Positions 32,816-44,128 of a stretch of 64,000 nucleotides of DNA are shown here, in pieces; the stretch's first letter is position 1; each line of letters opens with the position of its first letter. The position numbers were made by a program, and so were the translations under genes. Location of the stretch: assembly GCA_038277395.1 (NCBI GenBank), contig CM076196.1:134242730-134306729 (forward strand), given 5' to 3'. The notes under the pieces are model-generated. The model had not been told where the DNA came from. It ran no database searches and was given only the letters and a program-made list of their open reading frames with translations. Source of the DNA: Dryocosmus kuriphilus. Taxonomy: Eukaryota; Arthropoda; Insecta; Hymenoptera; Cynipidae.

Positions 32816-33018
32816 ATATTTTAATATTTTTTTCCCTCAAATAAAACCGATAAATTGATTTTTAGTTTATTTATTTTTTTTTTTTTGATATATTATAACA
32901 AGTAATATTTTATATTATTTTAGGTATAAAAACTTTTTTTTTTTTAAATATAAATGTAAAAATTTTTATTAAATTTAATTTAAAATGATAAGGAATTTAT
33001 TTTCAATTTTTGACCATA

Positions 33019-33773
33019 TATCGGGGATGGATAAAAGAAAAAGAGAAGAGGAGCAAGTATGGGAGAAAGAAAAAGAGATTAAAAAATCCAAATGGAAGAA
33101 AAAGGCCCCAGAAAGGGCAAGAGGGGAGGGAGATACTTTCCAGAAAATAGAAGCCTTAATTAATAGTCTCAAGGAGGAGACGTATGAAAAGCTCGAAGAA
33201 ATGCAGAGAAAGGGGGAAGAGGTTATTAGGGAGGAGGTTAGGAAGGTGAAAGAGAAGTGGGAAGATTGGGATGAACGTTGGAAACTGGAAAAAGAAAAGG
33301 TATGGAGTAAATTGGAAAGTATAGAAGAGAGGCAGAGGGAGCACGAGGGAGATAGGAAGAGGGAAATGGTACAAATAGAGGAGAGAGTGAGAAAAATGGA
33401 GGTGACGAATGAGAATATGAAGGAGAAAGGAGGAGGCAGTGAGCAATTGAAGGAGGATAATGAGAGGTTAAGCAGGAGATTGAGGCAAGTAGAAAGGAGA
33501 CTGGAGGGAGAAGAAAGGGCAAAGAGAAAAAGAAACATAATAATCAAAGGCATGAAAACAGACAGCGAAACAGGAGAGGGGGAGGTTAACAAGCTGATAA
33601 AAGACATCGGAGCACAAGTAAGGGTGGAAGAAGTAAAAAGAATAGGAAGAAGGGATAGGACGGAATGTTTGCTGTTAGTAAAACTGGGGAGTGAGAAGGA
33701 AAAATATGAAGTGATGGAGAAAAAAAAGGCGCTGAAAGGAAGAAGGGAGAGAATAGAGGAAGATATGACGTGA
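33019..33773 (+). pseudogene. LINE copy 1 ORF1, main part (coiled coil and RNA-binding region)
   Basis: Resumes with TATCGGGGATGG. It encodes a long Glu/Lys/Arg coiled coil followed by KRNIIIKGMK...VKRIGRRDRTECLLLVKL, resembling the RNA-recognition part of L1-type ORF1 proteins, which package LINE RNA. It ends at a TGA in 33771-33773; homologous reading continues with WAERKRKWMIE in the next codons, so that TGA replaces TGG. Copy 2 lacks 82 codons of the coiled coil. Confidence 0.7.
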
Positions 33774-34059
33774 GCGGAGAGGAAGAGAAAATGGATGATA
33801 GAGCGCAGGGCATGGACAGAGAGGAATAAAGGAGAAAGGGTAAGGATTGGAAAAGATAGGATATGGGTAAATGGAGATGAGTGGATATGGGACGAGGAAG
33901 TAGAAGACCTGAGGGAAGGTAGAAAAGGGGCAGAGAAGGGAAAGAGAAATGAAGAAAATAGTAAAGACACAGAATCGGCGTGGGGGGGGGGGGGGGGGGT
34001 ATTCAAAGCAAAAAGAATTGAATGGAAGGAATAAAGCAAGGATAGATAAAGAGAGAGAA
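33774..34059 (+). other. LINE copy 1 ORF1 tail and ORF1-ORF2 junction
   Basis: Continues the ORF1 C-terminus (RAWTERNKGERVRIGKDR...) past the stop and contains a G-run at about 33980-33998. Lost from copy 2 by a 477-bp deletion. Confidence 0.55.
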
Positions 34060-35068
34060 GTGAAGGTGGCGTTTTGAAATGTGGCAGGATTAAAGAACAA
34101 AGATACAGGATTCTGGGAAGAAGTGCAAAATGGGATGTGATAATGATGAGTGAAACATGGACGGAGGAGAAGGACTGGAAGGGCCTGAAGAGATGGTTGC
34201 CGAGAGGCTATGTATGGGAGATGCAAGGAGCAAGAAAGGAAAATGTAAAAGGAAAGGGTATGGGTGGTATGGTGTCAGGGGTAAGAAAGGAGTTGGTAGT
34301 AGAAAAAGGAGAACGTAACAATACGGCAGAAAAGGAGGGAATAATGGTGAGAAGAATAAAAATGGGTAAAGTAAAAGTGAACATTGTATGTGTGTATAGG
34401 AGAAGAGGGGGGGAAGAAGGGTGGAATGTGATAAAGAAATGGACAGAACAAAAGGAGGTGGATTTGGTGTTAATAGGAGGGGATCTTAATGCGTGGACTG
34501 GAGCACAAGGGGGAGAAAGGTGGGACGAAGAAAAAGAGGTTTATATGAGAAAGTCAAAGCACGAGGAAACGGACAGAGAGGAAAGAAAGCTATTAGAACT
34601 GATAGGAGAGGCAGGGTGGTTCATCTGTAATGGCAATACAAGGGGGGATGAAGAGGGCGAGGTGACGTTTGTAGGTAAAAGAGACACTGTAATTGATTAC
34701 ATTCTAGCAGAAGAAAGAATCAGGCATTTAATGGTGAGAATGGAAGTGGGTGATGAGATAGGGTCTGAGCACTTCCCAGTGATAGCAACATTGAAAGGTA
34801 GAAGCCTAAAGTGCGGAAAAGGGAATACGGGAGAAGCTGGGGAGATAAAATTTAAAATGGGAAATTGGGGGGAAGATAAGTTAAGGGAATTTACAGAAAG
34901 AATGGAAAATGAGAATCTTGGAGGTATGGAAGAGGAAGGGATAGATAAGATCATAGAAAATCTTAAAGGCGTGATTGTCAAGGTAAGGGATGAGGTGAGA
35001 CCGAGAAACGAAGGAGAGAAATGTAAGAGAGGATGGTGGGATGTAGAGTGCAGAGAGAGAGCAAAGTA
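34060..35068 (+). pseudogene. LINE copy 1 ORF2 endonuclease domain
   Basis: Blocks in order: an N-terminal NVAGLKNKD segment in a shifted frame preceded by TGA (34070-34110), then DVIMMSETW, VNIVCVYRR, LIGGDLNAW, TVIDYILAE and GSEHFPV. These match an APE-like endonuclease with catalytic Glu, Asp and the S-x-H motif. The open frame 34074-35069 ends at TAG. The frameshift near the start disables the protein. Confidence 0.8.
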
Positions 35069-36891
35069 GAAATTAAAGAATGTGTTAGAAAATGGAGGAG
35101 AGGGGAAATAAAGAAAGAAGACTACAACAAGAGGAAAAAAGAGCATGAGAAAATGTTAAGCAAAAAGAAGCAAAGGGAGAAAGAAAGGTACGTGGAAGAG
35201 GTGGAGAAAGCGGTTAAGGAAGGGAGAGAATGGGAAGTGATTAATAGGGAAAGAGGAAGAAAGAGGGGCATACATGAGAAATTAAAAATGACAGAGTGGA
35301 CAGAATACTTTAAGGGATTGCTAGTAGGTGTGAGGAATAGGGTGCGGGGAGAAGGGAGGAAGGTAGTTGCAGAGGATGGGGACAGAGGAAATGTGATTAG
35401 TAGGGAGGAGATAAATGGAGCAATCGCAAGATTGAAAGGAAACAAGGCAACAGGAGAGGATGGCATCGAGAACGAAGCACTGAAATATGGTGAGGAAAGG
35501 GTAAGAGAAGAGATGTGGAGGATATGTAATAAGTTATGGAAAGGAGAAGGTTGGCCAGAAGAATGGCGGACAGGGGTGGTAGTACCAAAAATGTGCAAGA
35601 CTATAGAGGGGTTACAATCATGTCAGTGGGTTACAAAGTTTACGTAGAGGTGCTTAGGAAAAGGCTGGAAAGGCAGGTCGAAGAAAGGGGAAGTATACCG
35701 GACAATCAAACAGGCTTTAGAAAAGGGATGGGGACAGCAGACAACATTTATGTGCTTAACTATTTAGTGAACAGGAATTTAGGTCAGAAGAAAGGAAAAC
35801 TGGTCGTACTTTTTGTAGATTTGAAAGCGGCGTTTGACTCAGTCAACAGAAGGTTGCTATGGAAGGCCTTAAAAGAGAGAGGAATAGAAGAAAGCCTAGT
35901 AGAAAGGATAAAATAGATATTTATAGAAACTAGGATGAAGGTAAGAATAGGGAAAAAGAAGGGAGAGGAGTTTTGGATGGGAAGAGGTCTAAGGCAGGGA
36001 TGTCCGCTAAGTCCATTACCATTCAGTATTCTACTAGCAGATTTAGAGGAGAAATTGGCAAGGAAAGGAAAAGGGGGAACGAAATTGGAAAATGGCAAGC
36101 TATATTCGCTAGCATACGCGGACGATATAGTATTAATAGCAGATGATGAAAGAGGGATGAGTCTAATGATGAGAATATTTGAAGAATATGTGAGGGAGAA
36201 AGACTTAATGTTGAATGTGAAGAAAACTAAGATGATGTGTTTTAGAAAAAGGAGGTGTAGAATAAAGTATGAATGGAAGATGTATGGCAAAGTAGTAGAA
36301 TTGGTAGAAGAATTCTGTTACCTTGGATACTGGTTCGAAACAAGAGGAAGGAATGAGCTGCAGGTAAGAAAGAGATTGGAGTGTGGAAGTAAGGTAATGG
36401 GCCAAGTGTGGGGCATAGGGAAGAGAAGATTCAAGGATGATTGGAGAATGAGAGTATGGATGTTTGATGTTTTAGTGTGGTCAGTGGTGAGTTATGGAAT
36501 GGAAGTTTGGGGATGGAAGGAATATAAGAGAGTGGAAAGCATGCATGAAAGATTTTTGAGATGGGTCATGGGGTTGGGATGGAGCTGCCCAGGTTATTTG
36601 TTGAGGGAAGAGATAGGCCGAGAAAAAATGGTAATAAGGCAGCTAAAAAGGGCTTGGAATTTTGAAGAAAAACTAAGGAGGGGAGAAGGAAGTAAGATCG
36701 CACAAGCGTGTGCAAGGGAGATAGAAGACAAAGAGAGAAGGGGGAACATGGGTAGGTCGAAATGGGAAGAAGAAAGGTACGTAAGGAGGAGAGAATGGAG
36801 TATGAATGGGGAAAATAGAGATTGGCAAGGAATACAGAACGAGATTTTGGCGAGACAAAGGGAGGAAATATGGACAAAAATCGTGAACTGA
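35033..36891 (+). pseudogene. LINE copy 1 ORF2 reverse transcriptase
   Basis: Three frames: 35033-35647 with LKGNKATGEDGIENEALKYG and EEWRTGVVVPK; 35536-35916 with YRGVTIMSVGYKVY and FVDLKAAFDSVNR; 35935-36891 with LRQGCPLSP and LAYADDIVLIAD (YADD catalytic). A small deletion near 35590 removes the KKGD block and shifts frame; a TAG at about 35914 separates the palm halves. Both lesions are also present in copy 2. Confidence 0.8.
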
Positions 36892-37475
36892 AGGTACAAT
36901 AGTTGGTACAAGATGGTAAAGTGGGAAGGAGAGCCAGAATATTTGAAGAAGTTAAAGAAGGAGAGTAAATAGAACAGAATGATGAGATTTAGAATGGGAG
37001 AGGGAGGAAGAGAGAGTAGGTACTGGATGAACGAGGAGGAGAATCGGTGTAGAATATGTGGGTATGAGCAAGAATCGTAGGTGCATGTGTTGGAAAGGTG
37101 TACAGGTGATGAAGAGGAAGGGAAATGTGTGGAAGAGAGAGTGAAAGAGATTCTGAATGGGAATGGACAGGGAGAGGGATGGATGAAAAAGTTGGAAAAG
37201 TTAAGAGAAAGAAAAGGTCTCATGATATAAGTAAAAGTATAAAGTGGAGTCGAGAAAGAAAAGATCAATGATAGATTGGTAAAGGCAAGAGGAAACGAAA
37301 GTCCTAGCCTCGATCGCTAGCGTAGAAATATAAGAGTAGATAATAAGAAAGATTGTATATATTAGCAATAAGATAGCGATAAGGTATGATATAAGGAATT
37401 GAATGTATAGATACTTGTAATGGTTTGGTGAAGACTCTTAAACCCGTAAAAGGGAGAGAGTATAAATAAACATTG
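36892..37475 (+). pseudogene. LINE copy 1 ORF2 C-terminus and 3' UTR
   Basis: After the stop, sequence around 37045-37105 encodes CRICGYEQES, a TAG, then HVLERC, matching the C-terminal C-x2-C...H-x4-C finger of R1/Jockey/I-type elements. The 3' UTR is short and ends in ATAAATAAACATTG without a long poly(A). Confidence 0.65.
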
Positions 37476-38053
37476 ATGACTAAAACTTCCCCCAAAGATA
37501 TTCCTGGCCCCAGATCTATTAAAGGCAAATAATCTTCTTTTAACTCAGGATTGTTTACTGTTAACGTAATGAGTCGTTTCATTCTTGCTTTTATGTTTAC
37601 TTTAATGTTATTATTTTCTGTAGAAAATGGAATGATGCCTAATGGATGGTTTATTTCCTTTTCTTTCAGATATATTGATGCGTCTTTAAGAAAGGACATC
37701 CCCAATTTTCCATACCCTAGCAAGGGAAAATCGTCGGGGACCACCTGGAAAGGGCAACGAGAGCTATTTATTGTCAATAGCGCCTCACCTACTGTAGATA
37801 CCGATTTTCCCCCTATTCCGCATAATATAAATTTAAATTTATCGTCTATTTCCACTGTACTCTTTAACTTCCCTTTGTGAACTATACTTAGTTCAGCACC
37901 AATATCAATTAAAAAATATCCCTTTCCATCTATTAAATCCTCCGAGTTTATATTAATCCTCAGTGAATTTGCCTTCTTTTCCTCGCCCCATGTCATATAT
38001 ACGCGCCTACTAGGTGTAATTTCTTCGGAAAGTTTGTCGTCACACCAGTCCAA
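37476..38053 (-). pseudogene. gypsy A protease and adjoining pol
   Basis: From 38053 the frame has YFLIDIGAELSIV, the retropepsin active-site segment with DIG in place of DTG/DSG, then GIGGKS and LGMSFLK, a flap and an L-G-x-x-F-L-like segment. It is cut at 37493 by the LINE and continues at 28286. An aspartic protease would cleave the gag-pol polyprotein. Confidence 0.7.
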
Positions 38054-38099
38054 CGAACTTACTATTCGTTTAAATTTTGCTGCATATTTTTCCTATTTC

Positions 38100-38608
38100 T
38101 TCAACTCTTTTCGCCAATTTTTCGCAATCGTTTATTAAGTGGTCGATACTCTTGCAATATTTACAAAAATTGTCTCCCTTAATTGACTTAATTGACATCT
38201 AAAACAGAGGGGAGAGGGACCAAGCTTCGGGCAATCTCTCGCTACATGCCCTGTCTTGGCGCACTTGCGACAAGTTATAGAGGGTGTAGAGGCGGGCACA
38301 GCAAAACCCCTTTCAAAGTGACCCAGCACGCCACATCGGCGACAGATCACTTGTGAGGAGGCCCCTCGCTGCACGCCTCCACCTCTTCCCCTTCCAGTGG
38401 TACCACCCACTCTTAATTTTTCCTTCGGTTCATTTATTCCTTGGTTTGTATTATCGCTAAATTTTCCTTTCCCTGCCCCGAAAGTGCAGGCCGGTGCACT
38501 ACTTTTATATGTTCTAAATCGATTTCCCTGGTATGATTTTTCGCGTCCGGTGATAAATTGTGCAATTTTTTCTGTCCTTTCAGAATCCCCGTTTTTATAT
38601 GTATACAT
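38100..38608 (-). pseudogene. gag: gypsy A gag nucleocapsid with zinc knuckles
   Basis: A Gly/Arg-rich stretch is followed by CRRCGVLGHFERGF, a knuckle whose last Cys is Phe, an intact CRKCAKTGHVARDC, and a partial CFRC. CCHC knuckles package retrotransposon RNA. Frame changes separate it from both capsid and protease. Confidence 0.8.
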
Positions 38609-39540
38609 AAGACCCGAGTGTGTATTTTACCTCCCATTCTGCTGATCGAGCTGCCATTATGGCATCTTGAAGAGACTTCGGTCTCTCCATTCGCACTGGC
38701 AAAACTATTCTGGGATCTAATCCCATAATGAAGTTTTCACATGCGGTATCTCTTGCGGATTTTATCATTGGGGATGAAATTTCGATATTATGTTTTTCCT
38801 TAATTACTTCAGTAATATTTTTCAAAATTTCGCTTACCCTATCTCCATTAATCCTGTATAGTTTCATTAACTTTTTGTGTCATAGTAGCCAAAATTGAAT
38901 TTAATTGACTGAGGTTCCTATGTTCAGTGAATATATTTTTTAAATGTTTTAATAAATCTTCGAGTGTACAGATTTCTCTATCCAGTAAGGCATTATAGGC
39001 ACTTCCAGAAATTCGTGATCTTACTATCAGAAATAAGCGTTGCCTATCCCTCGAGATAGAAGTTCGCGCGTAAATGCAGTCTCGTATGAATCTACTTGCA
39101 GGCATATTTTTTCCAACAAAAAATTTTGGCAAAAATTCCAAAGCAGCCTTAAGCGGAATGGGGTACGGGGGTTCGGGTGCTGGTTGGGTCAATAACCCTG
39201 ATTCGTCTAAGGAATTGCCCGGTGGCTGGTAGCCGGACATAATCGCTTGCACATCACCTAATTGCGCGTGCAATGGACTGTTCACAGTGCAATTTAAATC
39301 CATTCTTTGGATATCCCTAGTCAAATTTCTAACCGCTCCGCGAATTATTGGAGGCTGCATTGCTTGTAACGGGGTAGATGTTACCGGCACACCATTATCA
39401 CTGCTCACGAAAAGATTAACATTTGTTTGGCTTATTTCTACTGGTGTCACTGTTTGATCGGCTACAGAGCTAGCACCTTGTATTTGCGCTTCTACCCTAT
39501 TCTCTTCGATATTATCACTAGGAGCTTCGCCGCTTAGCAT
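38595..39540 (-). pseudogene. gag: gypsy A gag, matrix and capsid region
   Basis: Starts at ATG 39540. About 130 variable residues are followed by a capsid-like region (ASRFIRDCIYARTSISRDRQRLFL, SGSAYNALLDREICTLEDLLKHL) typical of Ty3/gypsy gag. A frameshift near 38860 moves the reading to the 38595-38867 frame (ENFIMGLDPRIVLPVRM). Confidence 0.75.
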
Positions 39541-40650
39541 AGTGATATTTGAAACATTGTTTTCCTCGACTATTTTCTTAAGACTTTTATTAACTTTATA
39601 AATTTATTTATTTCAAACCACCCTTAGTTAATAATTTCAAAATATTTTGTAATACCGTTCGCAGAGAGAGAGACAAGGTTTACAAAAACTTTTTAGCGAA
39701 CTGACTTACCTTTTGAAGTTTTTGAGAAATGGCTAGTAAAAAAAATTTATTTATTTATTTAAACTTTTATACTCACACTTCACAACGAAATTTTCACACA
39801 AGCAAAATCGCTTTATAATAATCACTGAAACAAAAGCTATCCTCTTCAGAATCTGCTAATCCTTTCTCTTTTTCTTTCCTGCTCTGATCCTAGATCCTGG
39901 ATTCCTTGTACGCTGTGAGCCTGTGGTATTTGTGAGGTATTTTTGCACTTCCGTGGTCTCTATCAACACCGTTTGCAAGACCCTGGTAAAATATTCTTTT
40001 TCCTTTTACCACTTTGCCTCCTGGTTTGAAATCCACGGCAAAAACCTTGGAGGGGGTACTTGCGGCTGTCTCTCTTTCTTAAAGGTTTTCGTTCTCCTTA
40101 GTTTTTGTCCTATATCCTTACTCCTCTTCAAGTCTTCCTCTGGGTTACGTCTAAATTCCGCCCAGAATCCCTCGCTGGCTTCTTCTTCTTTTCGTCCCGC
40201 GAAGTCCTGGCCCTGGTTCCTTGGAATAATTTTCTTCTCGGATTTTTCTGTTTAAAATTTTTTTTATTTCCTTCAGGGCCAACCAATGAGATTTTGAAAA
40301 AAGGAATTTTTATTTTATTTGTCTCCGCTTCTTTTATTACTGTTACTTGCAATTTTAAATTCTTTTTCACTAGTATTAAAAAACTAATTTTAATTTTACA
40401 CCTAAATTTATTTTAAAAATTTAAAGTTAAATTTATTAAATAGTTTGAAAATTTGAAAATAGTTTCTTATTATTTTAGAAAATTTAAAATATATTTTTAT
40501 TAACGGTTAGTCCTCAAGGGTTTTCTGATTTCTCATCACACTATTTATCCCAGTTCACTTTCACAATGTCACCGTAATCCAATGCCTTAAAAGTTTTATG
40601 TTCACCGTTTATTTGTTTCGTTGGGGATTCCACCGCGATGAGTTTGTGGA
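39541..40650 (-). other. gypsy A 5' leader
   Basis: Untranslated leader between PBS and gag. Open frames here (39923-40255, 40105-40416 and the antisense 40128-40370) lack domains and look fortuitous. AT-rich 3' half; no other feature seen. Confidence 0.5.
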
Positions 40651-40668
40651 ATCCCACTTCTGACACCA
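40651..40668 (-). other. Primer binding site of gypsy A
   Basis: The minus strand begins TGGTGTCAGAAG seven bases inside the 5' LTR. Its plus-strand complement ends in ACACCA, like a tRNA 3' end with CCA. The tRNA species was not determined. Confidence 0.65.
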
Positions 40669-40675
40669 AAATTTC

Positions 40676-41873
40676 TGTGACGTTCTTTTGATTTTTACGC
40701 GGGAAAAATGATTGAATTTAAATTTATTTATTTTTTATGAAGGTTATCGTGGGTTCATACACCCAAGAGAAGAACTGTCCTCGTCTGATCCTCGGCGAAT
40801 CCAACGGTGATGTTTCAGGAAGTAGTTGTAATCGCGAAATATTTCTGAATTAATCTGAGTTTAATTATATGATTCAAGTAAGGAAAATTTATTGGAGTAT
40901 ATTTAGGGAATTTAAAGAAAACTCTTATGGTTGAACATGACTGCAAATATATTTGACTTCCGAAAATATTCTAAGTCCAATTGTACAAAGTTTCAGAAGG
41001 GAACGGTGACAGATTTCACGTCGTGACTTCGTTTTAATCTGCTGCCAAAAATCGATGCTTCTCGCGGGCTCCCTGTCCGCGCAGGGATCTATGGAACACC
41101 CGCGCAAACCCACTCGCACTCATTCACACTCGCACTCATTCACACGCTCAGCCAATCAAAAACCCTATTTTCACTCCAAGCTCACCCAAATATGATCCCA
41201 AGCTTATATTAATCCATGACGCAGAAATCGATCTATTTCGTTCCCTAAGAAATACAAACAACTCAACTTCTGCCCATTAGGCACGTTTTCAATTTCACGC
41301 TTCACTATCAAAACCGTCAAATAATTCATGGTAATAAAATTATCGTTACTTCTTATGATTCAAATTTATATAAAAATCTAGTGAGATCTAGTTTTAATCT
41401 ATAAACAACACAGTAAATTCTCAGTCTTAGCCGTACTGAAACGTAAAATTCTCATAATCTCACTTATACTTTGGATCTCATATAACCCCTTTTTAACTTG
41501 ATCCTTCAGTCACACTCAGTTTATATTTTCATTCGTATTACGCATTCCTTTTAAGCTGAAAACATGTTGAAATAACGAGCATTCAATCTAGCACGTATCA
41601 GATATAAAAGTTGATTAATAAATTCCTTAGTCTATCCAGTCAGTTTGATTCTCGAAAATACCAAGTCTCTCAATTTAAATCTCTTTAGCTTAACAAGAAT
41701 CCTCTAAAATTCAGGGATTCACTAATTAATCAATCAACTACTCTTAATTTCCTTCTCCTGGATTTTTTTTAAATTCAAATTGAAGTACAAAATGTTCGCG
41801 CATTTTGTTGTCCCAGGAGGTGCTGCCTCTAGCGGCTAAACGATGCGTCAACAATCGTAAACAGATTGTTACA
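40676..41873 (-). repeat. 5' LTR of gypsy A
   Basis: A direct repeat of 13056-14240, with a small tandem CACTCGCACTCATTCACA expansion at about 41110-41142 not seen in the other LTR. Confidence 0.85.
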
Positions 41874-41876
41874 GCC

Positions 41877-42181
41877 TGTAGTGCTTGTCCAATTCCAATA
41901 TGGTATGTGGCCTACAAGCCGCAAGGTCCACTCGGGAAGATTACATAACTGCAGGAACTTCAATGATCATAATCCATACGTTTATTAATACAATTATGAA
42001 CTTTTCAGAGGAATGCGAACAATGGTTAAAGTCGACGATGCGACAGACACGTAAGACCCCGATCCTTACTTAAGTACAATACACAAGCGAGTGAGTGGCA
42101 ACTCTCCTTGCCACAATGCAGTGTCCCTGCGTGTAACCTCCACTCCGCTGAGTGGTAAGTTTGGGTAGCTATATCCCTACA
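41877..42181 (-). repeat. 3' LTR of gypsy B
   Basis: 305 bp, matching 50194-50482 with several indels. The G-rich purine tract CTAGGGGGGAGTAC follows it inward on the minus strand (42182-42195) as PPT. Confidence 0.85.
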
Positions 42182-42195
42182 GTACTCCCCCCTAG

Positions 42196-42667
42196 TGATA
42201 ACGATAAAAAAAATAAAAATTTATATTAATTCAGATGCAAAATACATTATTTCTAGTTTGAAGCCCACAATAGGAGTATGCGCTTGTTCATTACATAATT
42301 AAATCTATGTCTTAGCCGCTTACATTTAAAACTCTTTTTTAATTTAATCAATAATATAGCTAAACCTTAGAAATCTATCTTTGGCTTATCTCTTTGAAGT
42401 ACAGATAAAAACTTAGCATCAAGTTTTAAAAGTTAAAACTAAGTATGATAACATTGAAGTCTCAGATACATGAATCTGCAGTTACATTGAAGAAATTTGA
42501 CTTAAACCTAACTTACAATGAATATACATAGCAGGCTAATCTCGTTATTTTACCTTGCTGAAAGTTCAAACTACAGATTAAATCTGACTTCCTTTCTTTT
42601 TGCATAAGTTTTAAGAACAGCGCCAGAATTTGACGAATCATTGCTTAAAGGGATACTGCAAACGTTC
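42196..42667. other. gypsy B 3' non-coding region
   Basis: AT-rich DNA between integrase and PPT. No open frame or motif seen. Confidence 0.5.
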
Positions 42668-43291
42668 TCACACAAAAAAGTAAGCAGGCTTCAAGTGTTC
42701 AATTGAAACCTGACGCGGCGTGCCGTTCATATTTATTTCATACACTCTATCCGAATTACGATTAATAATCTTGTGGGGACAGGTGTACGGACATTCCAAA
42801 GATTTCTTAATAGATTTAACGCACATAAATACGTGCGTGCACGAATTCAAGTCCTTATAAAAGAATACTTTCTTTTTATATTTATGACCCACAGGGACCG
42901 GTTTAACCTCCCGCATCTGTTCTCGAAATACTTCGAGGAATGCGTGCGGGTCAGGTGAACAATCCTCTGGTAAAACAAATTCACCCGGAATTCGTAACGT
43001 AGTACCAAAAACATATTCAGCAGGGGAAGGACCCGTATCAATAACGTTAGAACGCAAACCAAGCATCACCGTTGATAAAGTATGGGTCCAATTAACATTA
43101 GCATGGCACATTATTGCCGCTTTAAGGCTTCTATGCCAACGTTTAATCATTCCATTGGAAGAAGGATGGTATGATTTTGTGTGGATTCTATGACATCCAA
43201 TGAGTTCTAATAACGCTTTAAATAATTGGGACTCAAATTGAGAACCCTGGTCCATGGTCAGATCTCTGGAGCACCATATCTCGATACCCAA
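42668..43291 (-). pseudogene. gypsy B integrase, second half
   Basis: 207 residues: TMDQGSQFESQLFKALLELIG and THTKSYHPSSNGMI (Lys after GMI where the catalytic Glu of the related gypsy C reads LIERWH), then the C-terminal domain ending in VYEINMNGTPRQV...LKPAYF. The Glu-to-Lys position suggests a dead active site. A frame break separates it from 43354-44091. Confidence 0.75.
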
Positions 43292-43353
43292 TGATCGGCG
43301 AACGCTCTGGCCACGGTCAAGGCTTCTACATCTTTAAGGGGCACTGCCTCCGG

Positions 43354-44091
43354 CTATCGTGAAAAGCGGTCGATAAACGTCAAAAAATACCTGTAACCAT
43401 CACTCGCTAGCAATGGACCAACTATATCCATATGCACGTGCCGAAATTTTTCCTCAGGGACAACAAAGTCGGCCGGAGCAAGATGGTTGTATCGTGTTAC
43501 TTTTGATTGCTGACAATCAAAGCAAGTTTTGCACCACACTTTGATATCTTGATGCATCGAAGGCCAATATAACCAATATAACTTGGTTAATTTAAGGGAC
43601 AGATTAGGGTTTTCTAACACGCGTTTCAAATCCTCATCATCTTTTTGAGCCTCCGCTAAGTCAATTAGGTTCCATTCGGTTGGTAGCACAATGGATTCGA
43701 TCCGCAACAGAGAGCCTGCAACTACGTTTTCGGAACCCGGTTGATACTCAATTTGGGTTGTATGTTGTGATATATAGGACAACTGACGTTGTTGTCGAGG
43801 GGAAGCTTTCTCAGTACGCTGTAAAAACGCAAAGGATAACGATTTGTGATCTGTAACGATTTTAAAATTGTGTCCTTCCAGAAAATGCCAAAAATGTCGA
43901 ACTGCTTCGTACACAGCCGTAAGTTCGCGGTCGTAGGTACTATAAGCGCGTTTAGCAGGAATAGATTTCCAGGTGAAAAAACCTAAAGGTAAGAAGAGTA
44001 GCACTGGATAAATCATTCTTGATTTTATCGAATGCCTCTTCTGTTTCCGGCGTCCAAACGATTTCTCGTTCATCATTTTTACGAGTGTCAT
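43354..44091 (-). pseudogene. gypsy B RNase H and integrase first half
   Basis: Contains RAYSTYDRELTAVYEAV and NFKIVTDHKSLSFAF of RNase H, then WCKTCFDCQQSK of the integrase finger and FRHVHMDIVGPL with the first catalytic Asp. The finger's His pair region is shortened. The RNase H N-terminus lies in another frame near 44040-44120. Confidence 0.75.
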
Positions 44092-44128
44092 GCAAGAACT
44101 GATTCAGGGGCGCTTGAGTTTGAGCTGC

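Larger units (their letters stand above)
29045..33018 (+). mobile_element. DD41D mariner element with tandem-repeat arms
   Basis: Borders are fixed by comparison with the empty site in LINE copy 2 (GGGGGATATATCGGGGATGG at about 60939). It has a flanking TA, a left end CAGGGTGTTTTTTTT, a central transposase gene, and arms of ~286-bp tandem units: two at left, five inverted at right. About 200 bp of AT-rich sequence after the last right-hand unit (32816-33018) is unlike the left end. That sequence is either extra right-end sequence or a further small insertion. Confidence 0.75.
28303..37475 (+). mobile_element. APE-type LINE (R1/Jockey-I group), copy 1, full length with nested mariner
   Basis: Bounded by a perfect 18-bp target duplication. 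After removing the 3.97-kb mariner insertion it is about 5.2 kb: 5' UTR, ORF1 (coiled coil plus L1-type RNA-binding region), ORF2 (APE endonuclease, RT with YADD, C-terminal CCHC-like finger) and a short 3' UTR. The coding strand is strikingly purine-rich. ORF1 and ORF2 carry stops and frameshifts. A second copy starts at 60206. Clade placement beyond APE-type is uncertain. Confidence 0.8.
13056..41873 (-). mobile_element. Ty3/gypsy LTR retrotransposon (gypsy A), nested host element
   Basis: Two ~1.19-kb LTRs in direct orientation (13056-14240 and 40676-41873) begin TGTAACAATC and end CGTCACA on the minus strand. The 5' side is on the right: PBS at 40651-40668, then gag, protease, RT, RNase H, a macrodomain-like module and integrase running leftward; the PPT sits at 14241-14252. 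Internal insertions expand it to 28.8 kb. Its left LTR begins inside the right terminal repeat of the P-like element. Flanks GCCC and GCCA (after removing gypsy B) suggest a degenerate 4-bp target duplication. RT and gag are broken. Confidence 0.8.

Noticed and set aside
32975..34039. 354-codon minus-strand frame and similar antisense frames in both LINE copies
   Set aside because: Low-complexity Ser/Leu/Phe/Pro translation, explained by the purine-rich sense strand encoding ORF1 and ORF2.
39923..40416. Hydrophobic frames as a membrane protein gene
   Set aside because: They lie in the gypsy A leader, have no counterpart in other elements and no supporting motif.
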